Below are positions 19,147 to 29,311 of a stretch of 64,000 nucleotides of DNA, piece after piece. The DNA is from Prolixibacteraceae bacterium (GTDB lineage Bacteria; Bacteroidota; Bacteroidia; Bacteroidales; Prolixibacteraceae). Location: assembly GCA_019856515.1 (NCBI GenBank), contig CP082230.1, positions 4,030,001 to 4,094,000 on the forward strand, given 5' to 3'. How positions within the stretch are numbered: position 1 is the first letter of the stretch; every line of letters starts with the position of its first letter. The notes below the pieces were generated by a model. The model did no database searches and had not been told where the DNA came from. It worked only from the letters and a program-made list of their open reading frames with translations. The position numbers were made by a program, and so were the translations under genes.

Positions 19147-19454
19147 GATGTTTTGGTTTTCATATTATATTATTTCGTGAATATATACTATATGTAAACC
19201 CATATGACGCTTATGATTTCAAAGCAGTGTGTATTGAGATTTTAAGGAGTAATCTGTGGATGTTTATGTTTTTATATTGTGTTGTTTATTAGGTGTATAT
19301 GTGTTATGTTTGTTGCGTGGATGGATGTGTTGTTTGAATAGATATTTAATGATTATTTAATGCAGTGTGCGATTGTAGTTTTGAAATGTAAGAGTTAATA
19401 TAATATAAATATTATTGGCTTTGGAGGTCTACCACTTCCAAAGCCAATAGTCGG
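19147..19454. other. Spacer between M49-like genes, with a terminator hairpin
   Basis: AT-rich spacer. ATTGGCTTTGGAGGT (from 19414) and the complementary ACTTCCAAAGCCAAT (to 19448) form a strong hairpin just after the stop of the upstream gene, so the two M49-like genes are probably separate transcripts. Confidence 0.7.
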
Positions 19455-21092
19455 TTATAGATCTAACTGATCTAACCCTTGTTCAAATACAATATCTCTT
19501 GGTATGCCAGCAGTCTCTAGTTTTACTAGGTCAGCCTCAAGATCGGCAGGGATGACTGCTAGATCATATATAAATGCAGAAGCTTTGTCATAATTGCCAT
19601 CACCTTGTAGCTTTAGATATATCTTAGAGAGGTTAACCATAGCATCATGCATTTTGTCGAAGTCTACATGATATTTGCCTGTTACCATGTCTTTCTCGAA
19701 TGCCCCATACTTACAGAAATAGTTGAAACGAATCATATTGGCCTTACCATGTGTATTTGCCCCACCAAAACGTAGTGCTCTAAATATCCCAGCCATAATA
19801 GTGACGTAATTATCTTTGATATCATGATTCTCACCAAGTGCTTTCACCTTGTCTAGTTCATTGATAAGGAAAAGTCCAACGATATCTGCTTTACCCAACT
19901 CAATGACAGAGTAGTGTTCCTTCAGTTGTTCCATCACCGTGTGTTTTCCATCAACAGTATGGTTCATCCCTAACCCGTGCGCGATCTCTAAAAGTAATGT
20001 ATTGTCAAAGAATGCATCAAAAGTTACATACTGTTGTTGCTCTCGAACGATAAGTTCTTTACTAATAGGCACCATAATCTTATCGAACTTGGCCTTCATG
20101 CAGTTCTTTAGATATATTCTTCGACTACCTTTGGCTTGTTGCACTTTGGGATTGTTTGGAAGGTTTAATGCAATGGTTTTTCCTGCACCATTACCATCTC
20201 CTTTGCAATAGACCACATCACAAACATCTAGATGTGAATTTAGAGATGGGACTTCACTCTTATATGTCTCATCCACAGGGAGCGCTTTTTGCAGTTGAGG
20301 GAGTAGTTGTATGATATGATCTATTTTATTAGACCAACTGTCATCTCTCACAAGAACAATCGCCTCAAATGAGTTTTTGTAACCATACAATTGGTCCTCG
20401 TAACGTTCAATAGGCCCAACCACAAAGTTTAATTTACTATCTTTAATATCCATCCATGCCATGTCACTCTTATAGTAGTTGTCATCTACCAATGATTGAG
20501 CTATCGACTCTAGGTAAGCCTTAAAAGGGGGATTTTCAGCAAGTGTTGCTGCCTGTTTTAGGAGGCTAGAAGCTTTGTCCAACTCCGATTTATAGGCAAG
20601 ATGATAAGGAACAACTTTAAGGTTGTTCATTGAATCTCTCTTAATGATGGTGTAATGACTCGTCTTATTTGGGTCTTTCAATTGGTCAAACTCATCTTTC
20701 GTCATATCCTTAGGATAGAATTCAGCTCCTAAGGATTTATTGCCGATGCCTACGATAAAAGAGTTATCCCCATCTAGACGATTCCATGGCCCATAATTTA
20801 TTGTAGTAAGCTTCCTTAAATTATTATCCTTAATATGTTCGAACAATACCTCTTTATTTCCCCATGCTTGTTTCCAATAGATATTATCCATAATATCCGA
20901 AACTTCGAAAAGAAGAGGTAGTATCTTCTGTTGATTCTTGGATAGGTGTGAGACATCTGTAGTTAATTTTACAGGGATGTACTCTCCTGCAAGTTTTGTT
21001 GCGTCGGTACTACACACATATTCGACCTTAGATGTGCTACATCCCATCAGGAGAGATAGGGATAAGGTGATTAAAAGTAATCTATTTTTCAT
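19455..21092 (-). CDS. M49-like (DPP III-type) lipoprotein, zinc motif partly lost
   Basis: A 545-residue lipoprotein (lipobox MGC, Cys18), paralog of 17518-19146 with the same blocks (NYGPWNRLDG, SDMAWMDIKDS, GPIERYEDQLYGYK, DIVFEQGLDQLDL). The metal motif reads LLLEIAHGLG: Glu and the second His remain but the first His has become Leu. The downstream motif is IELGKAD rather than EEGKAD. It is an intermediate stage of decay, or a protein reused for binding. It is probably periplasmic or surface anchored. Confidence 0.87.
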   Translation of the reverse strand: MKNRLLLITLSLSLLMGCSTSKVEYVCSTDATKLAGEYIPVKLTTDVSHLSKNQQKILPLLFEVSDIMDNIYWKQAWGNKEVLFEHIKDNNLRKLTTINYGPWNRLDGDNSFIVGIGNKSLGAEFYPKDMTKDEFDQLKDPNKTSHYTIIKRDSMNNLKVVPYHLAYKSELDKASSLLKQAATLAENPPFKAYLESIAQSLVDDNYYKSDMAWMDIKDSKLNFVVGPIERYEDQLYGYKNSFEAIVLVRDDSWSNKIDHIIQLLPQLQKALPVDETYKSEVPSLNSHLDVCDVVYCKGDGNGAGKTIALNLPNNPKVQQAKGSRRIYLKNCMKAKFDKIMVPISKELIVREQQQYVTFDAFFDNTLLLEIAHGLGMNHTVDGKHTVMEQLKEHYSVIELGKADIVGLFLINELDKVKALGENHDIKDNYVTIMAGIFRALRFGGANTHGKANMIRFNYFCKYGAFEKDMVTGKYHVDFDKMHDAMVNLSKIYLKLQGDGNYDKASAFIYDLAVIPADLEADLVKLETAGIPRDIVFEQGLDQLDL

Positions 21093-21508
21093 GTTTGTAT
21101 ATTTGTTATTTTAGGATATGCTCGATAAACAAATGATATGCAAATATACAACCACGTTTACTTATATAAATTAAGTGTTGTTTTATGTTAATATTAATAT
21201 TATAACATATTGAAAGTATTAATGTTTTGTATACTATTAAATCAATGTTTGTAAGGGTCTTTTTTGCGTAGGTTTAAGTTAATTAAAAAATACATTAATA
21301 CAGTATACTCCATAATGATATTTATCTTGTTTATGTAAAATCGATAAGAAGAGATTAATACATAATAGGATTTCTCTAAATATGGGGAAATAAATCAGCC
21401 CTAACATTGAGTTGATAGTTGTATTACGTTCGAATGTATTATAACTACCATCTCAATGTTAGAGCTGATATAATTTAGTAATTTCTTCTATGCTTATGTG
21501 TCTTTTAG
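21093..21508. terminator. Spacer with large hairpin after norB
   Basis: TCAGCCCTAACATTGAG (from 21395) pairs imperfectly with CTCAATGTTAGAGCTGA (to 21468), extended by the inner arms TTGATAGTTGTATTA and ATAACTACCAT. It is likely the transcription end of the nitric-oxide operon. The rest is AT-rich with no gene. Confidence 0.65.
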
Positions 21509-23758
21509 TTATGACTTGTCTGATTTTTCATATGACCAGCCAAATTTTAATCCAATAACAAAGTATGCGAGGACAATGGTTCCAACTGCAAAGATTGTAT
21601 CTCCAATAAAACGTAGCCATTTGAAAACAAGGATATAATCTAAATGATGGAATTCTGCCGATCTTGCATACCATAATCCTTTATCAACACTTGCTACCGT
21701 CTGTGCTAGTCCTACGGGAAGAACACTCAATAGTACCATTAAGATAAGACCAATATTTAATGACCAAAAAGCAAATCGTATTAACCCTTGTTTCCACTGT
21801 TGTGGTCTCGATAATCCCTTAACGACAAAGAGCATCAATCCTATACCTAACATACCATATACCCCAAAGAGTGCTGTATGGGCATGTACAGAAGTGGTGT
21901 TGAGTCCTTGGATATAATATAATGCAATAGGTGGATTAATCATGAAACCAAATATCCCTGCACCCACAAGATTCCAAAAAGAAACGGATATAAAGAAATA
22001 TATAGGCCACTTGTAGTTAATTGTCCACGTGGTCGCTTTCATCACCCTATAGTTATGGAATCCTTCATAACCCATAAACACTAGGGGTACCACCTCTAAG
22101 GCACTAAATGTAGATCCCAATGCTAAAACAGCTGTAGGTGTTCCTGTGAAGTATAGATGATGGAATGTACCTATTATACCTCCGACAAGGAATATGGTCG
22201 CCGATGAAATCGCTGTAAAGGTCGCCACTTTGATATTGATAATCTTCATTCGTACAAAAAGGAATGCAATTACAACTGTTGCGAATACTTCAAAGAACCC
22301 TTCAACCCATAGATGAACAACCCACCATCTAAAATATTCTATAACAGAGAGGTGGGTGTGTTGTCCCCATGTAAGTCCTGCTCCATAGAAAAGTGCAATA
22401 GCAACTGCGGAGATAATAAAGAGTAGAAGTAGATTCTTATCCGAATGATTACGTTTAAGTGCTGGCATTAGTGCTCTTAACATGAGTATAAGCCATAAGA
22501 TAAGTCCTACAAATAGATATATCTGCCAGAATCTACCTAGATCAACATACTCTAAGCCTTGGTGTCCAAACCAGAAGTTTGTAGTCAAACCCAGTTGTTG
22601 CATCACACCTAGTAGTTGACCTATAAGCGATCCTACCACAATGATAAGTAGTGATATAAAAAGAAAGTTAACACCTAGTCGTTGATATTTAGGCTCATAA
22701 CCTGACACCGCTGGTGCAATATATAATCCTGTGGCCAACCACGATGTAGCGATCCAGAATATGGCTATCTGAACATGCCATGTACGTGTGATAGAATATG
22801 GCAAGAACTTCGCTAATGGAATTCCATATAACCCTTGACCCTCTACACCATAATGTGCCGTAACCACTCCCATGACAACTTGAAACAGAATAAGAAAGTT
22901 AACGATCCAAAAATATTTTAATGTCGCACGCATCGATGGGGTAGAGTTAATACCCATAAGAGGATCTTCTGCAGGTAGGTGAGCTTCATCAATCTCGTCT
23001 TCTTGCTTCTTTGCATGATAGAATGCCAAAACTCCAATACCTGCCAATAACATGATCACACTAAATCCTGTCCATAATAGTAAAGATCCTGATGGTTTAT
23101 TTCCTATCAACTCTTCTGCTGGCCAGTTATTTGTATATGTAATGTTTTGGTTCGGTCGATCTGTCGTACATGCCCACGAAGTCCAAAAGAAGAAGGCTCC
23201 AAGCTTAAATAATTTCTCATGCCCCGAGAGTGTATTCTCTTTCATGGCATACTGCTCTCGCAAGTGAGATAGATCTGGATCATCAGAGAATAACTTACTG
23301 TAATAGGTCACGTTACTATTTACTGCATCTTCTCTTTGTAACGATAGGACAATCTGATCCGTATCACTATTATAGGTATTCTTTCTGATCTGTTTGGTTA
23401 AACGTGATTTTAATGCCGCTTGTTGCTCTGTATCTAGATCATCGTATGAACGATGAAACTCCTTCTCAGACCAACCATCTAATAGGTAAGTGGCCTCTCT
23501 GTGAATCCAGTCCGCATTCCAATCGGGTGCTGTATATGCCCCATGACCCCATATACTCCCTAACTCTTGACCTCCAATAGACTGCCATATCTGCTGACCT
23601 TCTTGGATATCTTGTTTTGTAAATATGGTCTCCCCATTACTATTTACCACCTTTGTCGGGATAGGTGGTGCTTCTCTATAAATCTCTACCCCGTAGTATC
23701 CTAGAACAGCGAAGGATACCACCATTACGACGGCAAAGTAAATCCATAATTTCTTCAT
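21509..23758 (-). CDS. norB: Quinol-dependent nitric oxide reductase (qNor)
   Basis: A 749-residue inner-membrane protein with about 14 helices. It reduces 2 NO to N2O using quinol. The fused N-terminal extension (QEGQQIWQSIGGQELGSIWGHGAY, about residues 50-75) marks the single-subunit qNor type rather than cytochrome c-dependent NorBC. Haem/non-haem ligand regions are seen in ITRTWHVQIAIFWIATSW, WWVVHLWVEGFFEVFATV, FHHLYFTG and SVHAHTALFGVYG. It follows the DUF1858 and DUF438 genes on the same strand with a 195-bp gap. It serves NO detoxification or partial denitrification in a mostly fermentative or microaerobic cell. Confidence 0.96.
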   Translation of the reverse strand: MKKLWIYFAVVMVVSFAVLGYYGVEIYREAPPIPTKVVNSNGETIFTKQDIQEGQQIWQSIGGQELGSIWGHGAYTAPDWNADWIHREATYLLDGWSEKEFHRSYDDLDTEQQAALKSRLTKQIRKNTYNSDTDQIVLSLQREDAVNSNVTYYSKLFSDDPDLSHLREQYAMKENTLSGHEKLFKLGAFFFWTSWACTTDRPNQNITYTNNWPAEELIGNKPSGSLLLWTGFSVIMLLAGIGVLAFYHAKKQEDEIDEAHLPAEDPLMGINSTPSMRATLKYFWIVNFLILFQVVMGVVTAHYGVEGQGLYGIPLAKFLPYSITRTWHVQIAIFWIATSWLATGLYIAPAVSGYEPKYQRLGVNFLFISLLIIVVGSLIGQLLGVMQQLGLTTNFWFGHQGLEYVDLGRFWQIYLFVGLILWLILMLRALMPALKRNHSDKNLLLLFIISAVAIALFYGAGLTWGQHTHLSVIEYFRWWVVHLWVEGFFEVFATVVIAFLFVRMKIINIKVATFTAISSATIFLVGGIIGTFHHLYFTGTPTAVLALGSTFSALEVVPLVFMGYEGFHNYRVMKATTWTINYKWPIYFFISVSFWNLVGAGIFGFMINPPIALYYIQGLNTTSVHAHTALFGVYGMLGIGLMLFVVKGLSRPQQWKQGLIRFAFWSLNIGLILMVLLSVLPVGLAQTVASVDKGLWYARSAEFHHLDYILVFKWLRFIGDTIFAVGTIVLAYFVIGLKFGWSYEKSDKS

Positions 23759-23953
23759 AAACTTAGTTTCTAAAAATGATATGTTTCACAATAGAATTAT
23801 ATAGTTAGAGACCAATATAAATCATTCATCGACATGTTGCTCTCTTACCATATAACAGTCATCTTTATGTTTTAGTTATATAGAATCATGTTGTATAACC
23901 ATATGATAATAAGATTCTTCGTAAATAATAGGTCCTCTAAAGAAAGACTACCA

Positions 23954-24487
23954 TTATTTCGGTAACTGTTTCTTAAAGAAAACCCAATACTCCTGATGTC
24001 CTTTCTCTACTAGCCAATGTTCATATTGAAGACTCAAGGTCTTATCGATGATAGGGGCAGGAATGAAAGGTGCAATTACTTTGAGCATCTCATTCGATTT
24101 AAGTCTCTTTATCGAGGATAAAATATCATGCATCGGTTGCTCTCCTTCATTCAGCTTCTCTCTGATGTCAAGGGTCTCAACGATCGATGATGTGTCATGC
24201 CAGTCAGGGCGTGTGGTCTGAAAGCGATTCTCTTCTACCTCCATCATCCCAACACCTTCTTGCCCGACCTCTTTTCGTAACAGTAGTACCAGCTCTTCTA
24301 CCTTAATATCTCCAATGACTGCTGCTTGTGATAGGGTTGTCACCTTAGCTACCACTTTTCTTAAGATAGGATTCTTTAATTTCTTAAAGGCAGGGGCAAT
24401 CCCAATCAATACCTCTTCTAGTTGAGGATATGCTTCTAAAAGATCTGATATCTTTGTCTTAGGGGTGATTATCAAACTATGCATCAT
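23954..24487 (-). CDS. DUF1858/DUF2249 domain protein
   Basis: A 177-residue cytosolic protein. The N-terminal DUF1858 part (about 5-65: ITPKTKISDLLEAYPQLEEVLIGIAPAFKKL) and the C-terminal DUF2249 part (about 105-175: LDIREKLNEGEQPMHDILSSIKRLKSNE) are both common beside NO-stress and hemerythrin genes. The start overlaps the end of the DUF438 gene by 11 bases, which implies translational coupling. The exact role is unknown; a partner of the sensor/hemerythrin protein is plausible. Confidence 0.85.
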   Translation of the reverse strand: MMHSLIITPKTKISDLLEAYPQLEEVLIGIAPAFKKLKNPILRKVVAKVTTLSQAAVIGDIKVEELVLLLRKEVGQEGVGMMEVEENRFQTTRPDWHDTSSIVETLDIREKLNEGEQPMHDILSSIKRLKSNEMLKVIAPFIPAPIIDKTLSLQYEHWLVEKGHQEYWVFFKKQLPK

Positions 24488-25730
24488 CGTCCCCTTTCTC
24501 GTTGGTATACTCTAATATTCTTCGTTCTCCCTCTAATGCTCTGTTCTCAGCAAGATCTTGAGATACCTCTAACGTTCCAAGATATTCCCCATCTTCTCCA
24601 CGTAGAGCAAAATATTCAATCTTTATAAATTTACCTTTCATCTGAATCCAGAATGGTGCATGCGACGCAGCTCCCGACTTAAAATCTTCAATGATCTTCT
24701 CTACGATATGTGTACTGCCAGGAGGGTGACACAACCTAACATCTCTATTTATTATGGAACGATTACGAGCGAATATCCTCTCTGTTCCTTGTGTGAAATA
24801 CTTCACCTTATCATGTTTGTCCACAAAGGTCATATCGAAGGGTACAGAATTCAAGATGGCCATAATCTCTTTCGACGTAAAACTGCCTGATGGTAGCTGA
24901 ATATTACCATCCGAAGAGATTGTCGTATCAGCAACCTCCTCTATCATTCCTTCTGGCTTCCACGCTACAGTAGGATCATAAAGACAATATCCAAACTCAA
25001 GGGTTTGATTGTTTATATGCCACCAATCCTCTGTCGTAAGTACATCTAAACTCATAGGAAAAAGGATCTCCTCCTCCTTCTTAACCATATCAATGATCGA
25101 CTGAAGTGTGGGTAAAAACAACAGTTCAATAGAGTCTTCTAAATCTTCCTTCGTAACTCCTTCGGTATGGAGAATCTCAATACACGCTTTAAGCTGCTCT
25201 CTTATCTGATCGTGCTTACCCCACATAATCTTAGGTGGAGCAGTGATGTCACTCCTCTCTAAATATGGAAAAACCAAATACTCTTTACGTTGGTAATGCT
25301 TATCCACATCCATCAATTGATGAAAAAGACCCTGAACACCATATACAAATGGCATGAACTCAGACGGCTCCACATGCTCTAATGAATTTAATACCTGAAA
25401 AGCTTTCTCTGCTACTCTTGTGATCTCAATATTCTCTTTCCTAAATACATCTACAGGGTGCCCTTCCGGTACATCTTGTACTCCACTCAGGTCCACATTC
25501 CCTTCCAGCACAGAGCCATGGATATCACAAAGCTGTAACACCTCCTCTTCTGGTAATCCCTCCTGTATTAACTCTTGCTCAACCTCTACTACTTCACCAT
25601 ATGGGATCTCTTTTAAAGTCTCAGCCAGCTCCCGACGAACCACCTCTACCGTTTCACCTTCATGTAATTTAAGTATTAACTGCTTTAACTGTTCTTTTCG
25701 ATACTTCGAATTATTAATCAATTCACTCAT
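24477..25730 (-). CDS. DUF438-hemerythrin-PAS protein
   Basis: A 417-residue cytosolic protein with DUF438 (about 13-80), a hemerythrin HHE-type four-helix bundle (about 90-235, with His/Glu-bearing blocks FHQLMDVDKHYQRKEYLVFP, WGKHDQIREQL and EEEILFPM) and a PAS domain (about 285-400). The di-iron site fits O2 or NO sensing or binding. It is the first gene of the operon with the DUF1858 protein and qNor. I saw no clear FNR/HcpR palindrome in the 200 bases upstream. Confidence 0.9.
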   Translation of the reverse strand: MSELINNSKYRKEQLKQLILKLHEGETVEVVRRELAETLKEIPYGEVVEVEQELIQEGLPEEEVLQLCDIHGSVLEGNVDLSGVQDVPEGHPVDVFRKENIEITRVAEKAFQVLNSLEHVEPSEFMPFVYGVQGLFHQLMDVDKHYQRKEYLVFPYLERSDITAPPKIMWGKHDQIREQLKACIEILHTEGVTKEDLEDSIELLFLPTLQSIIDMVKKEEEILFPMSLDVLTTEDWWHINNQTLEFGYCLYDPTVAWKPEGMIEEVADTTISSDGNIQLPSGSFTSKEIMAILNSVPFDMTFVDKHDKVKYFTQGTERIFARNRSIINRDVRLCHPPGSTHIVEKIIEDFKSGAASHAPFWIQMKGKFIKIEYFALRGEDGEYLGTLEVSQDLAENRALEGERRILEYTNEKGDDDA

Positions 25731-26264
25731 GATGGATGCTATCTTATGATTAAATAAATAATATTCATTAGTTCTAAGACATCAATGAGCCATATGCTCT
25801 AATAAGTTAAGTAAGTCAGAACGACAATCTCATCTTACTCTTCAATTGCGAAGTCATGATCATCTAGCAATGATTCAATAGCTCTTGACCTATAACTCCT
25901 TGGTTTGAATTCCTATAATGACTTCCGATGATTAGAGTGGCATATACTTCATTAACCATATTTACAACACCGTAGGTCTGTTATTGTTTCATAATAAATT
26001 GTTAAACAGTTTATTAACTCGATATAATAAAGACAATATTCCAATAAGGGTAAACACTTTATAGACTCGTACATCAACCTTCTAGTTTATGTAGATATTA
26101 GTCTCCATTAAATGTCCATATTCAATTGATTACATAGTAAGCATAATGTTCTAATAAGCTATAATGATGGTATATGATATGAGTATTTGATATAAAAAAA
26201 CGATGCTTTAACTATCGGTAAATGGTTAAAGCATCGTTTGAAATGATTGGATGCAATGTGCTGC
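25731..26264. other. Intergenic with strong hairpin
   Basis: AAACGATGCTTTAAC and GTTAAAGCATCGTTT (about 26199-26240) form a perfect 15-bp stem, a likely terminator for the tandem-paralog array that ends just to its right. The rest, including the upstream region of the nitric-oxide operon, shows no gene. Confidence 0.6.
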
Positions 26265-26466
26265 TTAGAAAGTGATATTTATACAGAACTGGAAATAGAA
26301 CTTGCTTATTTACAGTTCATCATATATAATCTTTTTAGATAATCGCTTAAGATCCATATTATACCCACCTTCTCCAATGACGTAAATATTAAAGAGGTTA
26401 GCCTGAACATTGGTTACCATCTTTTTGAATAAACACAAACCGAATTGTATCGATAAGTTAGTTACA
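26265..26466 (-). pseudogene. C-terminal relic of a tandem-array paralog
   Basis: Leftward translation reads LSIQFGLCLFKKMVTNVQAN, then LFNIYVIGEGGYNMDLKRLS and, after an in-frame TAA, SKFYFQFCINITF and a stop at 26265. This parallels RIGLCLYDKKMK, FRLYLTGEVGYNKS and SYFQVGLNFAFK in the genes upstream. It is the last ~65 residues of another member, killed by a stop and lacking the rest. Confidence 0.7.
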
Positions 26467-26477
26467 CTTCATCATTT

Positions 26478-26511
26478 GGAGTACCATAATAATCAATAAT
26501 TATGGTACTCC
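26478..26511. terminator. Hairpin after array member 1
   Basis: GGAGTACCATAAT and ATTATGGTACTCC form a 13-bp perfect stem about 30 bases downstream of the stop at 26540. There is no clear U run, so termination is inferred. Confidence 0.5.
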
Positions 26512-26539
26512 ATATAGTTTTCAGAAATAGACTACCCGA

Positions 26540-27721
26540 TTATTTAAAGGCGAAGTTCAGTCCTACCTGAAAGTAGCCACCGTCATCATCTATATCACGA
26601 TAAAGGTTAACTACGGACTTCTTATAGCCACCTTCAGCCGATAGATATAATTTAAACGGCTTGTCTCCAGCTCCGCGTAATACTTTATTGTGGATACATA
26701 AGTTTAATTTAGCCGCAGGACAAATATTTAGATTACTCGTAAGCTTATATTTCTCCCTAGATCCCTTTATTTGCATACTTGAATAGCCAAATCTAGCTAA
26801 CAATATAATTTGACTTTGACCAATACTTATTGCTGGCCCAAAACCAATATTTATATCATAGAAGGTCATATCTGCCCCTTTTCCTTTTATGTTAATAGAT
26901 CCATCATCTCCGAATAAATTCATCTTCTCAGCTATTTCGCAGTTAGTGAAGCTAAAATTTGATTCAATAAGAAATGCCTTATACATGGTTCCTACCGAAA
27001 AATAGATACCATTACCACCAATAAAATCTTTCTCAATCGGTGAATAGCCGTTCATTCCTACTCCAATAATGGTCCAAGGACCTGGATTATACGATTGCAT
27101 CTCTTCCCCAAGCTCCAACTCTGATGATACACTATTTTTAGAAGACATCTCTTGGATTAGCCACGTGTTAAAGAATTGATTGTTTAGATACTCATCACTC
27201 TTTAATTGGTGTTTCAGCATCCCTATTTGCTGATAATACATCGAAGAAGCTTTATTGGGATCTGTTGTAGTAAGAAAGTTTACATATAAGATATTCTCTT
27301 TTTCTGTTATAGACGAGTTATGAACAATAGCTTTCTTGATCGTCCTAAAATTCCTTTTATAATACCTCTTTATCGTACTATATGTAGATTTATACTGTTG
27401 CATTGCTTTTTCCGATACAACCTTAGGCTTCTTGTAATCTGACACAAAAATCATTCGGTGGAACTGCTCTGGATCGTTAAAGATCATAGAACAATAAAGC
27501 CATTCAGAATACATCATAATCGAATTAGACTCATTGTCCTGTACCAATTGCTGATAGTACTTCTGTGCTTCTTCTATCTCACTGCTTTTTATACAGTCTA
27601 CCATCTTCCGTTTCACTGTTAATAGGCTCTCTGACGATTTGCTATTAACAGTAGTTTGACAAAATGAGATAAGTGGACAATAGCAAAGTAAGAGTAAGAG
27701 AATCGTTTTCATTTTATTCAT
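26540..27721 (-). CDS. Tandem-array secreted protein, member 1
   Basis: A 393-residue protein with a signal peptide ending near SFCQ. The N-terminal half (about 25-190) is helical with VKRKMVDCI, EEAQKYYQQLV, IMMYSEWLYCSMIF (YSEW at 71) and SKRKIKKYYKR-like STIKRYYKRNFRTIKK; it looks like a TPR-like fold. The C-terminal half (about 215-393) is beta-rich with ARFGYSSMQIKG, SNLNICPAAKLNLCIH and the end YFQVGLNFAFK, where a terminal aromatic-basic end suggests an outer-membrane or barrel-like domain. It is closest to member 3. I recognise no family; function unknown. Confidence 0.85.
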   Translation of the reverse strand: MNKMKTILLLLLCYCPLISFCQTTVNSKSSESLLTVKRKMVDCIKSSEIEEAQKYYQQLVQDNESNSIMMYSEWLYCSMIFNDPEQFHRMIFVSDYKKPKVVSEKAMQQYKSTYSTIKRYYKRNFRTIKKAIVHNSSITEKENILYVNFLTTTDPNKASSMYYQQIGMLKHQLKSDEYLNNQFFNTWLIQEMSSKNSVSSELELGEEMQSYNPGPWTIIGVGMNGYSPIEKDFIGGNGIYFSVGTMYKAFLIESNFSFTNCEIAEKMNLFGDDGSINIKGKGADMTFYDINIGFGPAISIGQSQIILLARFGYSSMQIKGSREKYKLTSNLNICPAAKLNLCIHNKVLRGAGDKPFKLYLSAEGGYKKSVVNLYRDIDDDGGYFQVGLNFAFK

Positions 27722-27805
27722 CTGTTGTTGATTTTAGAGACAACCATAGGTGTTAAACTATGTGTCAGTTATGATTATGCTGTTCTTTATTTCATCGTCA
27801 TTTAA

Positions 27806-29002
27806 TCAATGATTATTTCTTTTCGCAAATACCAAACCGAGGTTGATAAAAGCACCATTGTTCTCAATCCCAGATTGAAATTTCACCAAATGTTGAACAT
27901 ACCCTACTTCAACGGATAGAAAGATGCTATGTAATAGATTAAATGAATCTTTCTCTTTCTTATCGTAAAGACAAAGATTAAATTTAGCTGAAGGGCTAAT
28001 GTTTAGGGTTTTAGAGAAAAATAGTCTGCTCTCTTCATCATTTGGATCTTCCTGGTACACTAAATAGAAATAACCAATTCTACCCATTATAACCAACTGG
28101 TTTTTTCCAATATTAATGAGACGCCCAACCCCTAGTTGAATGTTATTGTAATCAATATAAGAGTTCTGTCTTATGATAATATCTTCATAATTAGGAATAT
28201 TATATGCAGTTTTATTTTTAAGACTGTAGAGCTGTAATCGTATGTCATAAATAAAATTATTATACCAACACATAAAACCCCAATAGAAACCACCTCGGGA
28301 TTGCAGGATCGAATTACTTAAATTGATATTGCTATACCCAATATCCATTGCCCACCATTGCTCATCTGACTGAGAGGATGCAACAAACTTCTCAGTCTCA
28401 TTATCTTTCTCAGTCTCATTATCTATCGTTATCTCGTTAATTAACCATTGGATATAAAATCTATATGTAGAACTCGAGTCACGATCTAATACCTCTATTA
28501 ATTGGTTTTTAACCTCAGATGACTCCTTTTTCTCCAATATCGGATTACTGACCCAAAATAGATACGTATACAAGCTATCAACCCCATCTTGAATAGACTT
28601 CTTTTTATTAAAATGTTCTTTGATCTCTCCAAAATGTCTCTTATAGCACCGTTGAATTTCCTTTGAAGCCTTATTGCCGACCTGACTTGAATTTAAACAA
28701 GGCTCTGAATAATCCTCTATATGGGTCATCTTTATAAACTGTGCTTCATCGTCAAAGATCAGAGAACAGTAGATCCACTCTGAAAATCGCATTACATCAT
28801 TTGCATCAACTCTTTTCGACAGATGTTGATAAGTCCTGTAGGCTTCATCTAACTCTTCACTACTGATCTGCTTCACCATTTTTTCTTTCATACTCCATAA
28901 CGGTGATGTGGTACGATTATGGTTGGCATCCTCTCTCTTAAACTCTGCTCCTCTCACACTCCATGTGATCAAACATAGAAGTAATAGTACACTTCCCTTC
29001 AT
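27806..29002 (-). CDS. Tandem-array secreted protein, member 2
   Basis: A 398-residue paralog of the neighbours: signal peptide to about residue 18, helical half with MKEKMVKQISSEELDEAYRTYQHL and MRFSEWIYCSLIFDDEAQF (FSEW at 73), CYKRHFGEIKEHFNKK, then a duplicated acidic DNETEK word near 197-210 and a beta-rich half with MGRIGYFYLVYQ and FFSKTLNISPSAKFNLCLYDKK. The end FINLGLVFAKRNNH is extended by a few residues compared with other members. It is 84 bases from member 1, same strand. Function unknown. Confidence 0.83.
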   Translation of the reverse strand: MKGSVLLLLCLITWSVRGAEFKREDANHNRTTSPLWSMKEKMVKQISSEELDEAYRTYQHLSKRVDANDVMRFSEWIYCSLIFDDEAQFIKMTHIEDYSEPCLNSSQVGNKASKEIQRCYKRHFGEIKEHFNKKKSIQDGVDSLYTYLFWVSNPILEKKESSEVKNQLIEVLDRDSSSTYRFYIQWLINEITIDNETEKDNETEKFVASSQSDEQWWAMDIGYSNINLSNSILQSRGGFYWGFMCWYNNFIYDIRLQLYSLKNKTAYNIPNYEDIIIRQNSYIDYNNIQLGVGRLINIGKNQLVIMGRIGYFYLVYQEDPNDEESRLFFSKTLNISPSAKFNLCLYDKKEKDSFNLLHSIFLSVEVGYVQHLVKFQSGIENNGAFINLGLVFAKRNNH

Positions 29003-29311
29003 CTCTTATAACCTAAATTATCCATTCGTTTTATACCATGTGAGGAATAATCATATAACCCCCATACCTATGGGATATTATCGAAGACTAGACCCTAAAT
29101 AGTGTCAATATTATGTCGTTATTCTATGTTACCACTTGAAATGATCTATACATTATATCAATGTGACTTCGATATAAAATACACCAATAGTTTTATGAAT
29201 GTATTCTCTCTTCGTAAAACTGAACCTTAGTAAATGTATTTGTTCGAAAGAAAATAGATTATCACAAGTGGATATTGGGTCAACAATATCCTTATAATAT
29301 CATGACTCGAA
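29003..29311. other. Spacer in the array
   Basis: AT-rich 309-bp gap between members 2 and 3. I see no further relic, RNA or convincing hairpin. Confidence 0.4.
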
